64,000 bases of DNA from Acholeplasmataceae bacterium (GCA_021108415.1 JAIOQX010000006.1:1-64000); one strand, 5' to 3'; counted from the stretch's first letter, positions 24,514 to 34,349 are shown. Numbers and translations are program-made. The notes: generated from the sequence alone by a model not told the origin.

Positions 24514-25464
24514 TCATTCATATGTCAAATCCATGTTATTCCACATTTTTCGTTTAACGAGATTGTTTTTTAATATAATTGTGTGTATATCGGTTTCACC
24601 CAAATCCGGATGGTTGTGAACATACTCCATATATTCTTCATGTGTAAAGACTTGATTCATTTCTAATGCATGCAATATTGTGCTTTCTAGAACGAGATCA
24701 TAATTCATAACTTTTAGTTGTTCCAAAGAAATCCATTTTTTATTATGTTTTGTCAACATCGAAAAACAATAACCTTCCTCTTCTGCTTTTCTTTTTAAAT
24801 CTTTATATTTAGATAAATTTATTCTCCTTGTCATTTCGTTAAGTGTTTTGATTTCAATCAGAACAACATTGTTGTTATACGTTAGAATAACAAAATCTGG
24901 AGTGTACTCTTTTGTTTGGTTTTTTCCTCTTCTGATAATTAAAGGCTGTGAACATATATCTTTTATGTATTCATATTCATTGAGATCTTCTACAAACTCT
25001 TCTTCCAATGATGATTCACATTGTACCTCACGAGTTTTTAAAGGGGTTTTAATTAATAGTCTAGTTTTTTTTGATATGGTTTCAGCCATTGTTACATCCC
25101 TAACATCATCAAACTGATCTAATTCATCTTCATAAAACTGATCAGAATCAATATCAATTTGAAACACTTTATCAAGATAAACCCTTTCTTCAGCATAAGT
25201 GTGTGAAAAAGGAATATAGAATTCTTTTCTATTATTTGAGTTTCTTCTTAAAATCTCCCCTTTATGAATAAGAGAATCTAGAGTATATCTTAATTCATTA
25301 TTTGTAAGATCAAGATGTGTACCATAGAATATTTGATCTTCATATAAATCTGATATTGGTCCAGGTCTACCACGTAAAATTGTTCTCATACTCGTAAAAT
25401 AAGCTTTATGTTTATTTTCTTCCATTTTATAAACTAATTTAAGTAAAGCTGTTTCTATTTTCAT
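24514..25464 (-). CDS. TnsA-like nuclease with N-terminal winged-helix region
   Basis: The 316-residue product has an N-terminal part (about 20-90) that reads like a winged helix. A PD-(D/E)XK nuclease core of the TnsA kind follows: a helix with CESSLEEEF around 150, then YTPDFVIL around 189 and VVLIEIKTLNE around 201, giving the E...D...E-x-K catalytic set. TnsA cuts the 5' ends of Tn7-like transposons, but no TnsB or TnsC is present, so this is more likely a stand-alone restriction-type nuclease or regulator of the defence island. The start at 25464 follows TTGGAGAAG. It lies 230 bases upstream of the helicase gene. Confidence 0.72.
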   Translation of the reverse strand: MKIETALLKLVYKMEENKHKAYFTSMRTILRGRPGPISDLYEDQIFYGTHLDLTNNELRYTLDSLIHKGEILRRNSNNRKEFYIPFSHTYAEERVYLDKVFQIDIDSDQFYEDELDQFDDVRDVTMAETISKKTRLLIKTPLKTREVQCESSLEEEFVEDLNEYEYIKDICSQPLIIRRGKNQTKEYTPDFVILTYNNNVVLIEIKTLNEMTRRINLSKYKDLKRKAEEEGYCFSMLTKHNKKWISLEQLKVMNYDLVLESTILHALEMNQVFTHEEYMEYVHNHPDLGETDIHTIILKNNLVKRKMWNNMDLTYE

Positions 25465-25540
25465 AACTTCTTCTCCAATCTTATTTTATCTGTATAGAAT
25501 AATATCTTTATTATTCATAGCAAATTGTTGTTTCTTGTAT

Positions 25541-25843
25541 TTAACTCAACATTCCTTTGCTATCTAACATATCATTCATAGAATTATCTTCAATTGTGTA
25601 TGTTTTTATGAACAAATCAATCTTTATTTCATTATCTTCAAACATAAAAACATCAAATAATTTACCCATTAAGTCAAATACTTCAAAATTTGCACTTATA
25701 TCATTTATACCTTGATATGCATAAGTAGAATTTTTTTTAACGAGTACTTTAGAAAATGAATTATCCTCATTTGTTAAAAGATATAATTTACAATCATTTG
25801 ATACTTCTCTAACTACCATTTTTGTATATAAAATAAATATCAC
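25541..25843 (-). CDS. Small hypothetical protein, start uncertain
   Basis: I do not recognise this acidic protein of about 100 residues; it has alternating strands (KLYLLTNEDNS; FEVFDLMGKLFDVFMFEDNE). The ribosome site AAAAAGGAG directly touches an in-frame GTG at 25843. The first ATG is at 25819, 23 bases downstream, which is too far. The best-spaced codon, 8 bases after GGAG, is ATT at 25834, so a non-AUG start is possible here as well as in genes near 42 kb. It lies between the nuclease gene and a leucine-rich-repeat gene, 59 bases after the latter. Confidence 0.5.
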   Translation of the reverse strand: MIFILYTKMVVREVSNDCKLYLLTNEDNSFSKVLVKKNSTYAYQGINDISANFEVFDLMGKLFDVFMFEDNEIKIDLFIKTYTIEDNSMNDMLDSKGMLS

Positions 25844-25902
25844 TCCTTTTTGTATTTCTAAATCTTTTTATCCCTATAAAATCTAATTATTCCAGTATAT
25901 TT

Positions 25903-26718
25903 TTAAATATTATTTTTTGTCCTTAATTTCCTATTATGAGTTTCTTGGATTTTTCTCGAATCTACTATATCTTTTATTTCTTTTTGTTGACGTTTACTTT
26001 TAACCTTTAGAAATGGATCTTTTGAATTTATTTCTATTTGCTTTTTGTATTCCTCATTAGTTACAGCTCTAACATCCAAAATTGCATCTTTATGATGGTG
26101 CTTGACTCTTGGGATCTCTCTAGCTCTTCTTGCTGCCTCTTTTTTAGATGTAGCACTTATTGCAAAATTTAAAGGGATATAGTGTGTGCGACCTACATGT
26201 CCACCCTTAACTGTTACAATATATTTTTTGATTGATAAATCTGTCTCATGAGTCACTACTCTTTCTTTAGATTCTTCTTTCTCGCTTATATCGACTAATG
26301 TTGCTTTGCATTTATCCGTAAACTTATAAGAAAGATGATGATAAATTATTTGTTCATTTGTCCACCCATCAAAAGCCGATGAATCGATAAATGCTAGATT
26401 CTTTTCGATTACAATACTGTTAATATTTTTGCATCCTCTAAAAGCTTTTTCACCTATGCTCACAATTGATTTTGGTATTGCAAAGCTTTCAAGTGACTCG
26501 CAATTCGAGAAACAATAATCAGGTATTTTATTTAGAGCACTATTGGGCTCAATATATACCTTCTTTAACTTTTTTTTATTGTGAAAAGCTCCAATAGGTA
26601 AAATTTTAACATTTTTTGAGATTGAGACTTTTTCAAGATTGACAAATTTATTTATAGTGCTATCTTCAATCATAATTTCTGAAAGCTGTATTTTTTTAAT
26701 TGATGAATCTGATGCCAT
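25903..26718 (-). CDS. BspA-type leucine-rich-repeat protein with basic C-terminal module
   Basis: Residues about 15-130 are LRR_5 (BspA-like) repeats, for example CFSNCESLESFAIPKSIVSIGEKAFRGCKNI. There is no signal peptide, so the protein is cytoplasmic. The second half (about 165-271) is a different, very basic module: VKGGHVGRTHYIPLNFAI, then SKKEAARRAREIPRVKHHHKD, ending in a lysine/arginine-rich helix. This could bind nucleic acid. The ATG follows AGGAGGGAAG. It is last in the train of LRR genes, 155 bases after the AAA-like-LRR gene. Function is unknown. Confidence 0.68.
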   Translation of the reverse strand: MASDSSIKKIQLSEIMIEDSTINKFVNLEKVSISKNVKILPIGAFHNKKKLKKVYIEPNSALNKIPDYCFSNCESLESFAIPKSIVSIGEKAFRGCKNINSIVIEKNLAFIDSSAFDGWTNEQIIYHHLSYKFTDKCKATLVDISEKEESKERVVTHETDLSIKKYIVTVKGGHVGRTHYIPLNFAISATSKKEAARRAREIPRVKHHHKDAILDVRAVTNEEYKKQIEINSKDPFLKVKSKRQQKEIKDIVDSRKIQETHNRKLRTKNNI

Positions 26719-26873
26719 GACTTCCCTCCTAAACTCTGTTTTTCTTTATATCCTACAATCATGCTTTCCAATAGTTTTCAATCACTAACAATTAATTATT
26801 CATTTTGAATGATGACTTCAACATTGGACTCATGAACTTTACAAATTCATATTTTACAAAATCTGCATTTTAA

Positions 26874-28886
26874 TTATTCTTTTATATCTACTAAATTGTC
26901 AGCATATTCTTTCCAAAGTTCACTATTTAAATATCTCTTCTTATTGTGGACAAGTATTTTTTTATGTGTGCCTGTTGAATAAAAAGCATTTGCTCCAAAT
27001 GAAACCAAATTCGGACAATCGATTATAATCTTGTTCAGATTTTCACAATATCTAAAACAATTCATTTTTACATATTCAACTTGTTTAGGTATTTTAACTT
27101 CACTAAGCTTTTCACATCTTGCAAAGGACCAATTACCTAGGTTGTTCGTAGATATCTGGAGATCTACCAAGTTAGAATTGTTGTAAAACGCCCAATCACC
27201 AATTTTATCCCCATTTAACTTTAATTTTCTTAACATTTTATTATCTCTAGCGAAATTATCACAAGTACTAGATAACACAACTAATTCTACAATTTTTGAT
27301 TCTTTTAAAAAATAATATCTTAACGGATATTGCCCTCCAATTGAGGCTTTTATTATATTTTCTGAACCATATAATACCCCTTTTCCTATTATTGCATTCT
27401 TTGAAATAGAAATTTCTTTTAAAGTGTTAATATTCATAAAAGCATAAGACTCAACTTGCAGCACTTTGTCCACATGTTGATCTACTAGATGAGTGAATGC
27501 AAACGCAAATTCATCTATATAAAAAGTTTCATTTTGATCAATATTGATAACACCCGAATCATAAAATGATCCTACTTCAACTCTTTGAATTGATCCTAAA
27601 GGAAATTTAAGATTCTTGCAATTTTCAAACGCATTGTTTTCAATTGCACATTTTGAAAATGCGATTTTTTCAATGCTTTTACAATTATAAAAGGAAAATG
27701 ATCCTACTTCAAAAATATTGTTTATTTCGATTTTTAGTGATTTGCAATTATAAAAAGAATAGGAAGGTATTTTTGTTTCCTTAAATCCAATAACTTCTTC
27801 CAATTCTTGACAATTGTAAAAAACACCTTCTCCCAACTCCTGATTGGAAAGTTTCACATTTTTAATTCTTGAATTAGAAAATGCATAGTTACCTAGAGTT
27901 AAAATGTCTTTCGGTATTACTACTTCCTTATCAGTTGAAAGACACTTATATATTGTTTTCCCGAGAATTGCAAAATCCCCTTTTTGCTGCTTTAACCATT
28001 CAGTGCCATAAAGTGCTGAATGTCCTATATGCGTTATATTTTCTCCTCCAGTAATAGTTTGAAGTCGTTTTGCTCCTAAAAAACTACAATCCCCAATATA
28101 CTTTAATGCTTTTGGCAGTACTATTTCTATCAAACTATTACAGTATGTGAATGCATAATCACCAATATATTCAATAGTATCTGGTAATATAATTTCCACT
28201 AACTCTGTACGATGATGAAAGGCCCCACTAGCAATAATTTTTACTGGATAACCTTCTATAGATTCAGGAATAAAATGTCGAGTTTTTAATTTACCTTCTT
28301 TAGTCATCCCTTTGATTTCACATACATCATTTTTTATATTGTATTTTAAATTTTCAAAGACTCCAAAAGTTACTTGATCAATCTTAATATTTGATTTGTT
28401 TTTCTCTGATAATACAACTATTTTTAAATTAGAATACTTATCATGTTGTATTTCATAAAGCAATTCAGGCACACTACACGTTGCTATCAACTTAATATTT
28501 GAGAATCCCTTATAAAAATAATCAATCACTTCAGCAAAGTTCAACAACTCTTGTATTTCATTAATTGCTATGAATTTTATATTTTCTTTATCTATTAACT
28601 CGATCACATTAAGATCTCTTAAGAATGGTACCCTGCAATCAATGTAAATTACTTCATTCGCAGAATATCCATGATCGCCTAGTTCTTTAACAACTTGATG
28701 TAGCAGTTCAGTTTTTTTTAATTTTGTAGATCCATTTATAAAAACAGGTTGTTGTGTAGAATAAAATAATTCTAAAACTTCATTATAGTCATATATAAGA
28801 TTTGCATCACTAAATATTTTTTTATCATTACAACTTTTAAGAAGTTTATTTGTTTTTTCCTTAACGTAATTCATTGAACTAATCAA
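26874..28886 (-). CDS. AAA-like domain fused to BspA-type leucine-rich repeats
   Basis: The first 195 or so residues look like a degenerate STAND/AAA_14-type ATPase: FINGSTKLKKTELLHQV stands where the Walker A GxxxxGKT should be, and FIAINEIQE takes the Walker B position. From about 200 to 670 it is a long run of LRR_5 repeats (the IASGAFHHRTELVEIILPDTI, YIGDYAFTYCNSL type). No signal peptide is seen. A sensor LRR joined to a P-loop domain recalls STAND/NLR-like receptors, but ATP binding is doubtful with this P-loop. The start is a TTG at 28886, seven bases after GAGGTG, inside the end of the upstream gene. Confidence 0.72.
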   Translation of the reverse strand: MISSMNYVKEKTNKLLKSCNDKKIFSDANLIYDYNEVLELFYSTQQPVFINGSTKLKKTELLHQVVKELGDHGYSANEVIYIDCRVPFLRDLNVIELIDKENIKFIAINEIQELLNFAEVIDYFYKGFSNIKLIATCSVPELLYEIQHDKYSNLKIVVLSEKNKSNIKIDQVTFGVFENLKYNIKNDVCEIKGMTKEGKLKTRHFIPESIEGYPVKIIASGAFHHRTELVEIILPDTIEYIGDYAFTYCNSLIEIVLPKALKYIGDCSFLGAKRLQTITGGENITHIGHSALYGTEWLKQQKGDFAILGKTIYKCLSTDKEVVIPKDILTLGNYAFSNSRIKNVKLSNQELGEGVFYNCQELEEVIGFKETKIPSYSFYNCKSLKIEINNIFEVGSFSFYNCKSIEKIAFSKCAIENNAFENCKNLKFPLGSIQRVEVGSFYDSGVINIDQNETFYIDEFAFAFTHLVDQHVDKVLQVESYAFMNINTLKEISISKNAIIGKGVLYGSENIIKASIGGQYPLRYYFLKESKIVELVVLSSTCDNFARDNKMLRKLKLNGDKIGDWAFYNNSNLVDLQISTNNLGNWSFARCEKLSEVKIPKQVEYVKMNCFRYCENLNKIIIDCPNLVSFGANAFYSTGTHKKILVHNKKRYLNSELWKEYADNLVDIKE

Positions 28887-31800
28887 CTTTGATCACCTCA
28901 TGTCCATTATAAATTGACTTATATCTATTAATATCAATATCTTGGTGAATATGTCCAAAAAACCATTTATCAAAACATGTTTTATCTGCTAGCTTGCTTA
29001 AGAAATCTAATAAAACATGCTCATTCTTTGAATATCTATAATTTATGTTATCAAGAATAAATCTTGGCCCTTGATGTGTGAAAACATAGTCTACTTTAAA
29101 ATTGTATTTTTTAAGATTACTTAGTGCGTTATTGTATTCGTTTTTCGATGGAAGTTCTTCTTTCCATACATATACAGGAGAAGATTCTGTATCTCTTTTG
29201 ATAGAATATGCACCGCCAAAAGTAAATATGATTTTCTCTCCAATCACATATATATTCCCTCTCAATAAATGAAAAACATTACTAGAAATTTTAGCTACAG
29301 AGGAACCCAACTTATATTCAGTTGGAAATTTTTTTAAGAAGTCAAAATTCTCGTGATTTCCATCAATGAATAACACTTCACAAGGAAGACTATTATAAAA
29401 AACAAGTAATTCATTATTCATAGGTTCTTCCCATACAAGACCAAAATCACCTAGAACGACAATCGTATCAGACTTATCCAATGTATTTATTTCTACATAG
29501 TTTTTAATAATATCATATCTTAAAACACCATGGACATCGGCGAACAAGTGGAGTTTTTTTATTGGATTGACATATGAAAAATCACTCACCAAAGTATGGT
29601 CAAACATATTTTTATTTTTTTCTATTTCATCAGAATATATTTCTATTTTTGATAAGTTTTCACTATAATAAAATGCTTTTTCTTCTATCTGCTTTACACT
29701 TGTTAAATGAATATACTCTAAGTTTATGGCATCAGATAGAGCACGAAATGCTATTTTTTCACATTTCACATGTGAATTAAAAATCTTATCTTTCTTAGCA
29801 ATTGGGTACTGAATCAATGTCTTAAATTCCTTTGAATATAAGGCCTCTTGATAACTTGAAAAAAAATCATTATTTGAATCGACGATAATTTCTTCAAGTG
29901 ACTCGCATGAACCAAATGCATATACCCCAACTTCTCTAACATATGATGGTATGAAAACTTTAGTTAACGAATCACACCCATGAAATGCCCAATCTTCGAT
30001 TATTTGAACCTGGTTTAAATCAACACTTATAAGATTGCTACAATCATCAAAAGCACTATTCCCAATTATTTCGACATGGTCTGGGACTTTATAATTCTTA
30101 ATTGTAGATGCAATTGGAAATCTTATTAATATCTTCAAATCTTTAGAATATAACACCCCATTGTATGCTGCATATCTTAGATTATCGTTTTCAACAAAGA
30201 ATTTATTGATTTCTTTATGTTGATAGAAGATATTTGGCTTTATTTTTATAATATCTTTATTGATAACTACTGTATTATCTACAATTACATTTTCATCAAG
30301 ATCTTCTGGAGAATCCAAGGACTTTCTATTCAAATATATAATCTTATTATTTTTGATTCCATTAATATCAATATTTAGTTTAATCAAATCTCTTATTCCT
30401 CTTGATTTGTCCTGGAGAATAGACAGCTGTAAATATTGAATAGCTTTTTGTTCGTTTTTATATACTCCCAAACCATTCAAATACATTTTTGCTAAGTCCG
30501 CAGTAGCATGAGCATAGTTCTCATTTGATGCTTTATTTAGCCATAATAATGCTTGTCGATAATCTCTTTTAATACCGATACCATTTAAGTAGCAGAGTCC
30601 CACATCCCTCATTGAATGTAGATATCCATATTCAGCTGATTTAAGATATAATTCATAAGCTTTTTTCTCATCTTTATGAACGCCACTGCCAACCTCATAC
30701 ATATATGCTAATGAACACATCGCTTCTGTTTGACCCAGTTTTACAGCCTCATTATATAAATTGGATGCTTTTGGAAGGTCTCTATCTCTATATATACCAA
30801 ATGAAAAAATATCTCCTAATATTGTCAGATAATCTTGATCTCCACTGTTTGCTCTATCAACTATTTCATCATATATCTTTTCTACTATTTCAAAAGCATA
30901 ATCAACATCTTTTTTTACACCGGATCCTTCAAAATATAATAAAGAATAATAGAAACTACCTTTAATACTACCAAGTTCATGTGCTCTTTTATAATACTCA
31001 TATACTTTAGTTTGGTTGCTATAGTTTCCCCTACAACCTAGTTTAAATCTCCTTGCTATTTCAACATAAAGATCAGATATTAAATTATCATTGCTGTAGA
31101 TTTTTCTATATGTTTCAGCTATGTGATCTGGATTTATCAATGATTTATCAATATCATTAATTATCTTGCGTTTTATCTCAATCTCATTCATCCAAAGGTC
31201 GATATCTAAACTAATATATTTTACATTTCCTAAGTTTGATGAATCACACTGCTTGTTTGATGCAATACATCTTAATCCACACAGTTGTGCTTCGATTAAA
31301 GTAATACTTGATCCTTCATATAGTGAAGGAAGCAAGTAAGTATCTGCTAAGTTATACTTTTCTACTAAGTTACTATCATCCATAAATATAACTTTACCAC
31401 TTAAATTTTCTTCTTCTAACTTTGCGATAAAATTTTCTTTTTCTTTTCCCTCACCAACCATTATTAATACTCTGTCTTTAAATCTTTTTAGTAGTTCAAT
31501 AAAGAAAAACACATTTTTTTGAAATGCAAATCTACCAATAAAGATTGAATACTTAATATTAGAGTCTAGGTTGTACTTTTGATACAATTCTTCTTTATCA
31601 TGTATTTCATAAAAACTCTCAATATTCATAACCATTTTACTTATAGTATAATCATTATCACCATAGAGAAAATATCCTGAGTCTTTTGAAACTGCTAGTT
31701 TAAGAGTTGCGTGTTTTTCAATCAATTTTCTTTGATTCATTAGCTTTTCTTGATTTGAAACACTTAAGTATCCTGATTTATTATTATGAACGTGAGAGAT

Positions 31801-32133
31801 TCTTAACGGTATGAACTCTTCATGAGCAACACGTAAAAAATCACCATTTGATAAGAAATAATGAGTATGAACTACATCTGGTTTAATATCTCTTAAAACT
31901 CTTCTATAATCTTCTTCTATATCATTAAAATCGCCAAAATATGGTAAGTGTATTATTCTTCCTTGATATTTTTCAATTTCTTTTCTCACTTCTTCGTTTG
32001 ATTCTCTAAAAGCGGTATTAATAAATATAAATTCAAATTCATTAAACAACATCTTATATGTGTTTAACAAATATGTTGTTACGCCATTTTTTTGAGTGTT
32101 GCCACCTATTTGTAATACTCGAATTTTATCCAT
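28879..32133 (-). CDS. Glycosyltransferase-Sel1-LRR-metallophosphatase fusion protein
   Basis: A four-part protein of about 1084 residues. Residues 1-350 form a GT4-type glycosyltransferase (GGNTQKNGVTTYLLN at the start, VHTHYFL, FIGRFAFQKN, and the E-x7-E region SLYEGSSITLIEAQLCG). About 360-580 are Sel1 repeats (YYSLLYFEGSGVKKD; LAYMYEVGSGVHKDEKKA; GLCYLNGIGIKRDYRQAL). About 630-850 are BspA-type LRRs. About 855-1084 are a calcineurin-like phosphoesterase with D-V-H, LGDFG, GNHEN, THQGP and FGHIH in order, so its metal site is complete. No signal peptide is seen. ATG 32133 is preferred to a TTG at 32136. It overlaps both neighbours and is part of the LRR operon. Substrate unknown. Confidence 0.85.
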   Translation of the reverse strand: MDKIRVLQIGGNTQKNGVTTYLLNTYKMLFNEFEFIFINTAFRESNEEVRKEIEKYQGRIIHLPYFGDFNDIEEDYRRVLRDIKPDVVHTHYFLSNGDFLRVAHEEFIPLRISHVHNNKSGYLSVSNQEKLMNQRKLIEKHATLKLAVSKDSGYFLYGDNDYTISKMVMNIESFYEIHDKEELYQKYNLDSNIKYSIFIGRFAFQKNVFFFIELLKRFKDRVLIMVGEGKEKENFIAKLEEENLSGKVIFMDDSNLVEKYNLADTYLLPSLYEGSSITLIEAQLCGLRCIASNKQCDSSNLGNVKYISLDIDLWMNEIEIKRKIINDIDKSLINPDHIAETYRKIYSNDNLISDLYVEIARRFKLGCRGNYSNQTKVYEYYKRAHELGSIKGSFYYSLLYFEGSGVKKDVDYAFEIVEKIYDEIVDRANSGDQDYLTILGDIFSFGIYRDRDLPKASNLYNEAVKLGQTEAMCSLAYMYEVGSGVHKDEKKAYELYLKSAEYGYLHSMRDVGLCYLNGIGIKRDYRQALLWLNKASNENYAHATADLAKMYLNGLGVYKNEQKAIQYLQLSILQDKSRGIRDLIKLNIDINGIKNNKIIYLNRKSLDSPEDLDENVIVDNTVVINKDIIKIKPNIFYQHKEINKFFVENDNLRYAAYNGVLYSKDLKILIRFPIASTIKNYKVPDHVEIIGNSAFDDCSNLISVDLNQVQIIEDWAFHGCDSLTKVFIPSYVREVGVYAFGSCESLEEIIVDSNNDFFSSYQEALYSKEFKTLIQYPIAKKDKIFNSHVKCEKIAFRALSDAINLEYIHLTSVKQIEEKAFYYSENLSKIEIYSDEIEKNKNMFDHTLVSDFSYVNPIKKLHLFADVHGVLRYDIIKNYVEINTLDKSDTIVVLGDFGLVWEEPMNNELLVFYNSLPCEVLFIDGNHENFDFLKKFPTEYKLGSSVAKISSNVFHLLRGNIYVIGEKIIFTFGGAYSIKRDTESSPVYVWKEELPSKNEYNNALSNLKKYNFKVDYVFTHQGPRFILDNINYRYSKNEHVLLDFLSKLADKTCFDKWFFGHIHQDIDINRYKSIYNGHEVIKVD

Positions 32134-33772
32134 CAATTTTCACAACCTTTGCTGTACATGAATTAAATGTATTTGGTGCAAAACTATATTCTTTGTACAC
32201 ATATACTTTCTCTAATGATGTGCACTCATTAAAAGCCCAATCACCAATGAACTCTACATTATTTGGAATTGTAATCTCTTGAAGACTACTACAACCAGAA
32301 AATGCTCCCCTAGATATCTCTGTTAAGTCTTGTGGCAAAATTATTTCAGTAAGGTCAGTACAACCTACAAATGCGTTTCTTCCAATTCGTTGTAATTTAT
32401 TATGAAGTTCAATATCTTTTCTTGTCATAATATTCGTGCAACAAACTAATTCAGAATAATCAAAAGAATAAAGTAAATCTTTATACGTTCTGTAATAGGG
32501 TGATTTATTGATAAATTTTAAGTTCTCACAATTTGCGAATGGATTATATCCTATTTGTCTAACATTAATCGGGATTACAATTGATTTAATATGTTTAGCA
32601 TTCCAAAAAGAATTCCTACCGATTGTACGTGTATTACAATGTAGTTCTATATCTGTTTCCATTGATCCCATAGAAAAATGATAAACTTGTGTCTTTTTCG
32701 CATTATAAAGAACTCCTTTCTCATAGTGAAAGTATGGAGATAAGTTATGTAAAACGATTTTTTCACAATCAGAAAAAACATTATTTCCCATGAAAGATAC
32801 ATTCTCTGAGATGACAACTTTTTCTAAATTATTACATTTGTAAAAGGAATGTTTCCCTACCCACTCAACGGTGTTAGGAATACTAAACTCGCTTTCTTCT
32901 TTTGAAATTGAGTAATGAATCAATTCTGTTTTTTTTAAATTATATAGCACATTGTCTTCAAATGTAAAATAAGGGCTGTTTACAATTAACTCTAATTTCG
33001 GACAACCAGCAAAGGGATTATCACCAATTTTTGTAACATTACAAGGTATATTAACTTTTTCAAGATTTTCGCAGTATACAAAAGCATCCCCTTTAATCGT
33101 TTCAACACTTTCAGGTATAACCACTTCTCTTATATTTAAATTATTCCAAAATGCACCTACACCAATACATGTAATGTGAGGTGGAATTTTTACAAATTCA
33201 GACGAACCTAAATACTTTAATAAGGTCCCATCTTTAATTAAAAAACCTGATTTTTCATGAACATCTCCTGAATACTTTTTACTTAAATTTTCAGGATACA
33301 ATCCGTTTTCAAATAGTCCATAATCATACATAGAGTTATCTTTTATTCCGCCGTATTGATATTCAATCAGTCCACCTGTTAGTCTAGAACAATAAAAAAC
33401 TAAATCTTCATTAAATGATTCTTGTTCATTAGTTCTTTCATAATCCAATCCCCAATCAAAACATTTTATTGTTTTAAATCTATACCCATCTCTTTTGATA
33501 ATTACTTCATTATCTTTAACCGACAAATCTTCACCTTTATAGCCTAAGGTTAATAATCTATCTAGCAATTCTAATACAACCATATCTCTATATATCAATA
33601 AATTATATTTACTACCTAAAAATATAAAGAACTGATTTTCTGATTCAATTATTATTTTATCTTTATCATATTTTTTTATATATATGTCTGGTTTAATCTC
33701 TTTAAATCCCAGTTTGCGATATAGTATAATGTATTTCATATCTATGAAATTCGTATCTTGCGCCTTACTCAT
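32126..33772 (-). CDS. Cytoplasmic BspA-type leucine-rich-repeat protein
   Basis: A 548-residue protein without signal peptide. The N-terminal 185 residues are of unknown fold. From about 190 it consists of LRR_5 units such as GVGAFWNNLNIREVVIPESV and GRNAFVGCTDLTEIILPQDL. These are mixed with a second repeating element, YFTFEDNVLYNLKKTELIHY (three copies: Y-F-x-[FY]-E...VLYN-x-KKT-x-[LV]-[IY]-H). Genes on both sides overlap it by 7-11 bases. LRR repeats of this type usually mediate protein binding; here they are inside the cell, so a recognition or scaffold role is inferred. Confidence 0.78.
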   Translation of the reverse strand: MSKAQDTNFIDMKYIILYRKLGFKEIKPDIYIKKYDKDKIIIESENQFFIFLGSKYNLLIYRDMVVLELLDRLLTLGYKGEDLSVKDNEVIIKRDGYRFKTIKCFDWGLDYERTNEQESFNEDLVFYCSRLTGGLIEYQYGGIKDNSMYDYGLFENGLYPENLSKKYSGDVHEKSGFLIKDGTLLKYLGSSEFVKIPPHITCIGVGAFWNNLNIREVVIPESVETIKGDAFVYCENLEKVNIPCNVTKIGDNPFAGCPKLELIVNSPYFTFEDNVLYNLKKTELIHYSISKEESEFSIPNTVEWVGKHSFYKCNNLEKVVISENVSFMGNNVFSDCEKIVLHNLSPYFHYEKGVLYNAKKTQVYHFSMGSMETDIELHCNTRTIGRNSFWNAKHIKSIVIPINVRQIGYNPFANCENLKFINKSPYYRTYKDLLYSFDYSELVCCTNIMTRKDIELHNKLQRIGRNAFVGCTDLTEIILPQDLTEISRGAFSGCSSLQEITIPNNVEFIGDWAFNECTSLEKVYVYKEYSFAPNTFNSCTAKVVKIDG

Positions 33773-34349
33773 TTTTATGCTCTATGATGCCTATAATCTC
33801 TTCTACTATAACTTGAGGGCTTTTATTATCTGTATTTATTATATAGTAATCCATATTATATTTAGTGGCATATTGAATCATTTTATCATAAACTGTATCT
33901 AAAAAATCCAGTTTTAATAAATCACTATCTGAATGATTTCTATTTAATAATCTCTCCTTAATAACTTCTTTTGATCCCTTAAGAATGAATGTGTGTTTTG
34001 GCTCACCAAGCAAATCATAAAGAACTTCATAAACCTTTTCACTACTTTTATCATAACTCCAAGCATAGTTAGATAATATATGGCGATCAGTTATGATATT
34101 TTTATTTTTAAATTTATGATACAAAAATATATTCCCAAAACCATAAAAAGCAGCCGATAATGGTCTGTTTTTTGGTGACTCCTGATTTATATAATCTCTT
34201 ATTCTAATGTATTCTTTTTCTTCTCCATCTGTATCGAATAAATATTTAAGTGGTTTCTCAATGAACTCATATTCTAATCTTTTAGAAAGCATCTTACATA
34301 TTGTTGTTTTGCCTACACCATCAAATCCTTCAATTGATATATGATTCAT
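33765..34349 (-). CDS. Thymidylate-kinase-like deoxynucleotide kinase
   Basis: A 194-residue P-loop kinase: SIEGFDGVGKTT at 5-16 is the typical dTMP kinase P-loop. The lid/DR motif appears as TDRHILSN around 88 (DRY is usual), and RLLNRNHSDSD around 134 takes the LID position. It probably makes dTDP from dTMP or acts on a similar nucleotide. Because it overlaps the anaerobic ribonucleotide reductase gene by ATGA (34346-34349), its product belongs to the same dNTP-supply group. The changed DRH motif and company make it unlikely to be the housekeeping tmk gene, which is not in this window. Confidence 0.78.
   Translation of the reverse strand: MNHISIEGFDGVGKTTICKMLSKRLEYEFIEKPLKYLFDTDGEEKEYIRIRDYINQESPKNRPLSAAFYGFGNIFLYHKFKNKNIITDRHILSNYAWSYDKSSEKVYEVLYDLLGEPKHTFILKGSKEVIKERLLNRNHSDSDLLKLDFLDTVYDKMIQYATKYNMDYYIINTDNKSPQVIVEEIIGIIEHKNE

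Noticed and set aside
24514..25464. Tn7-like transposon based on the TnsA-like gene
   Set aside because: No TnsB, TnsC, TniQ or terminal repeats are found nearby.
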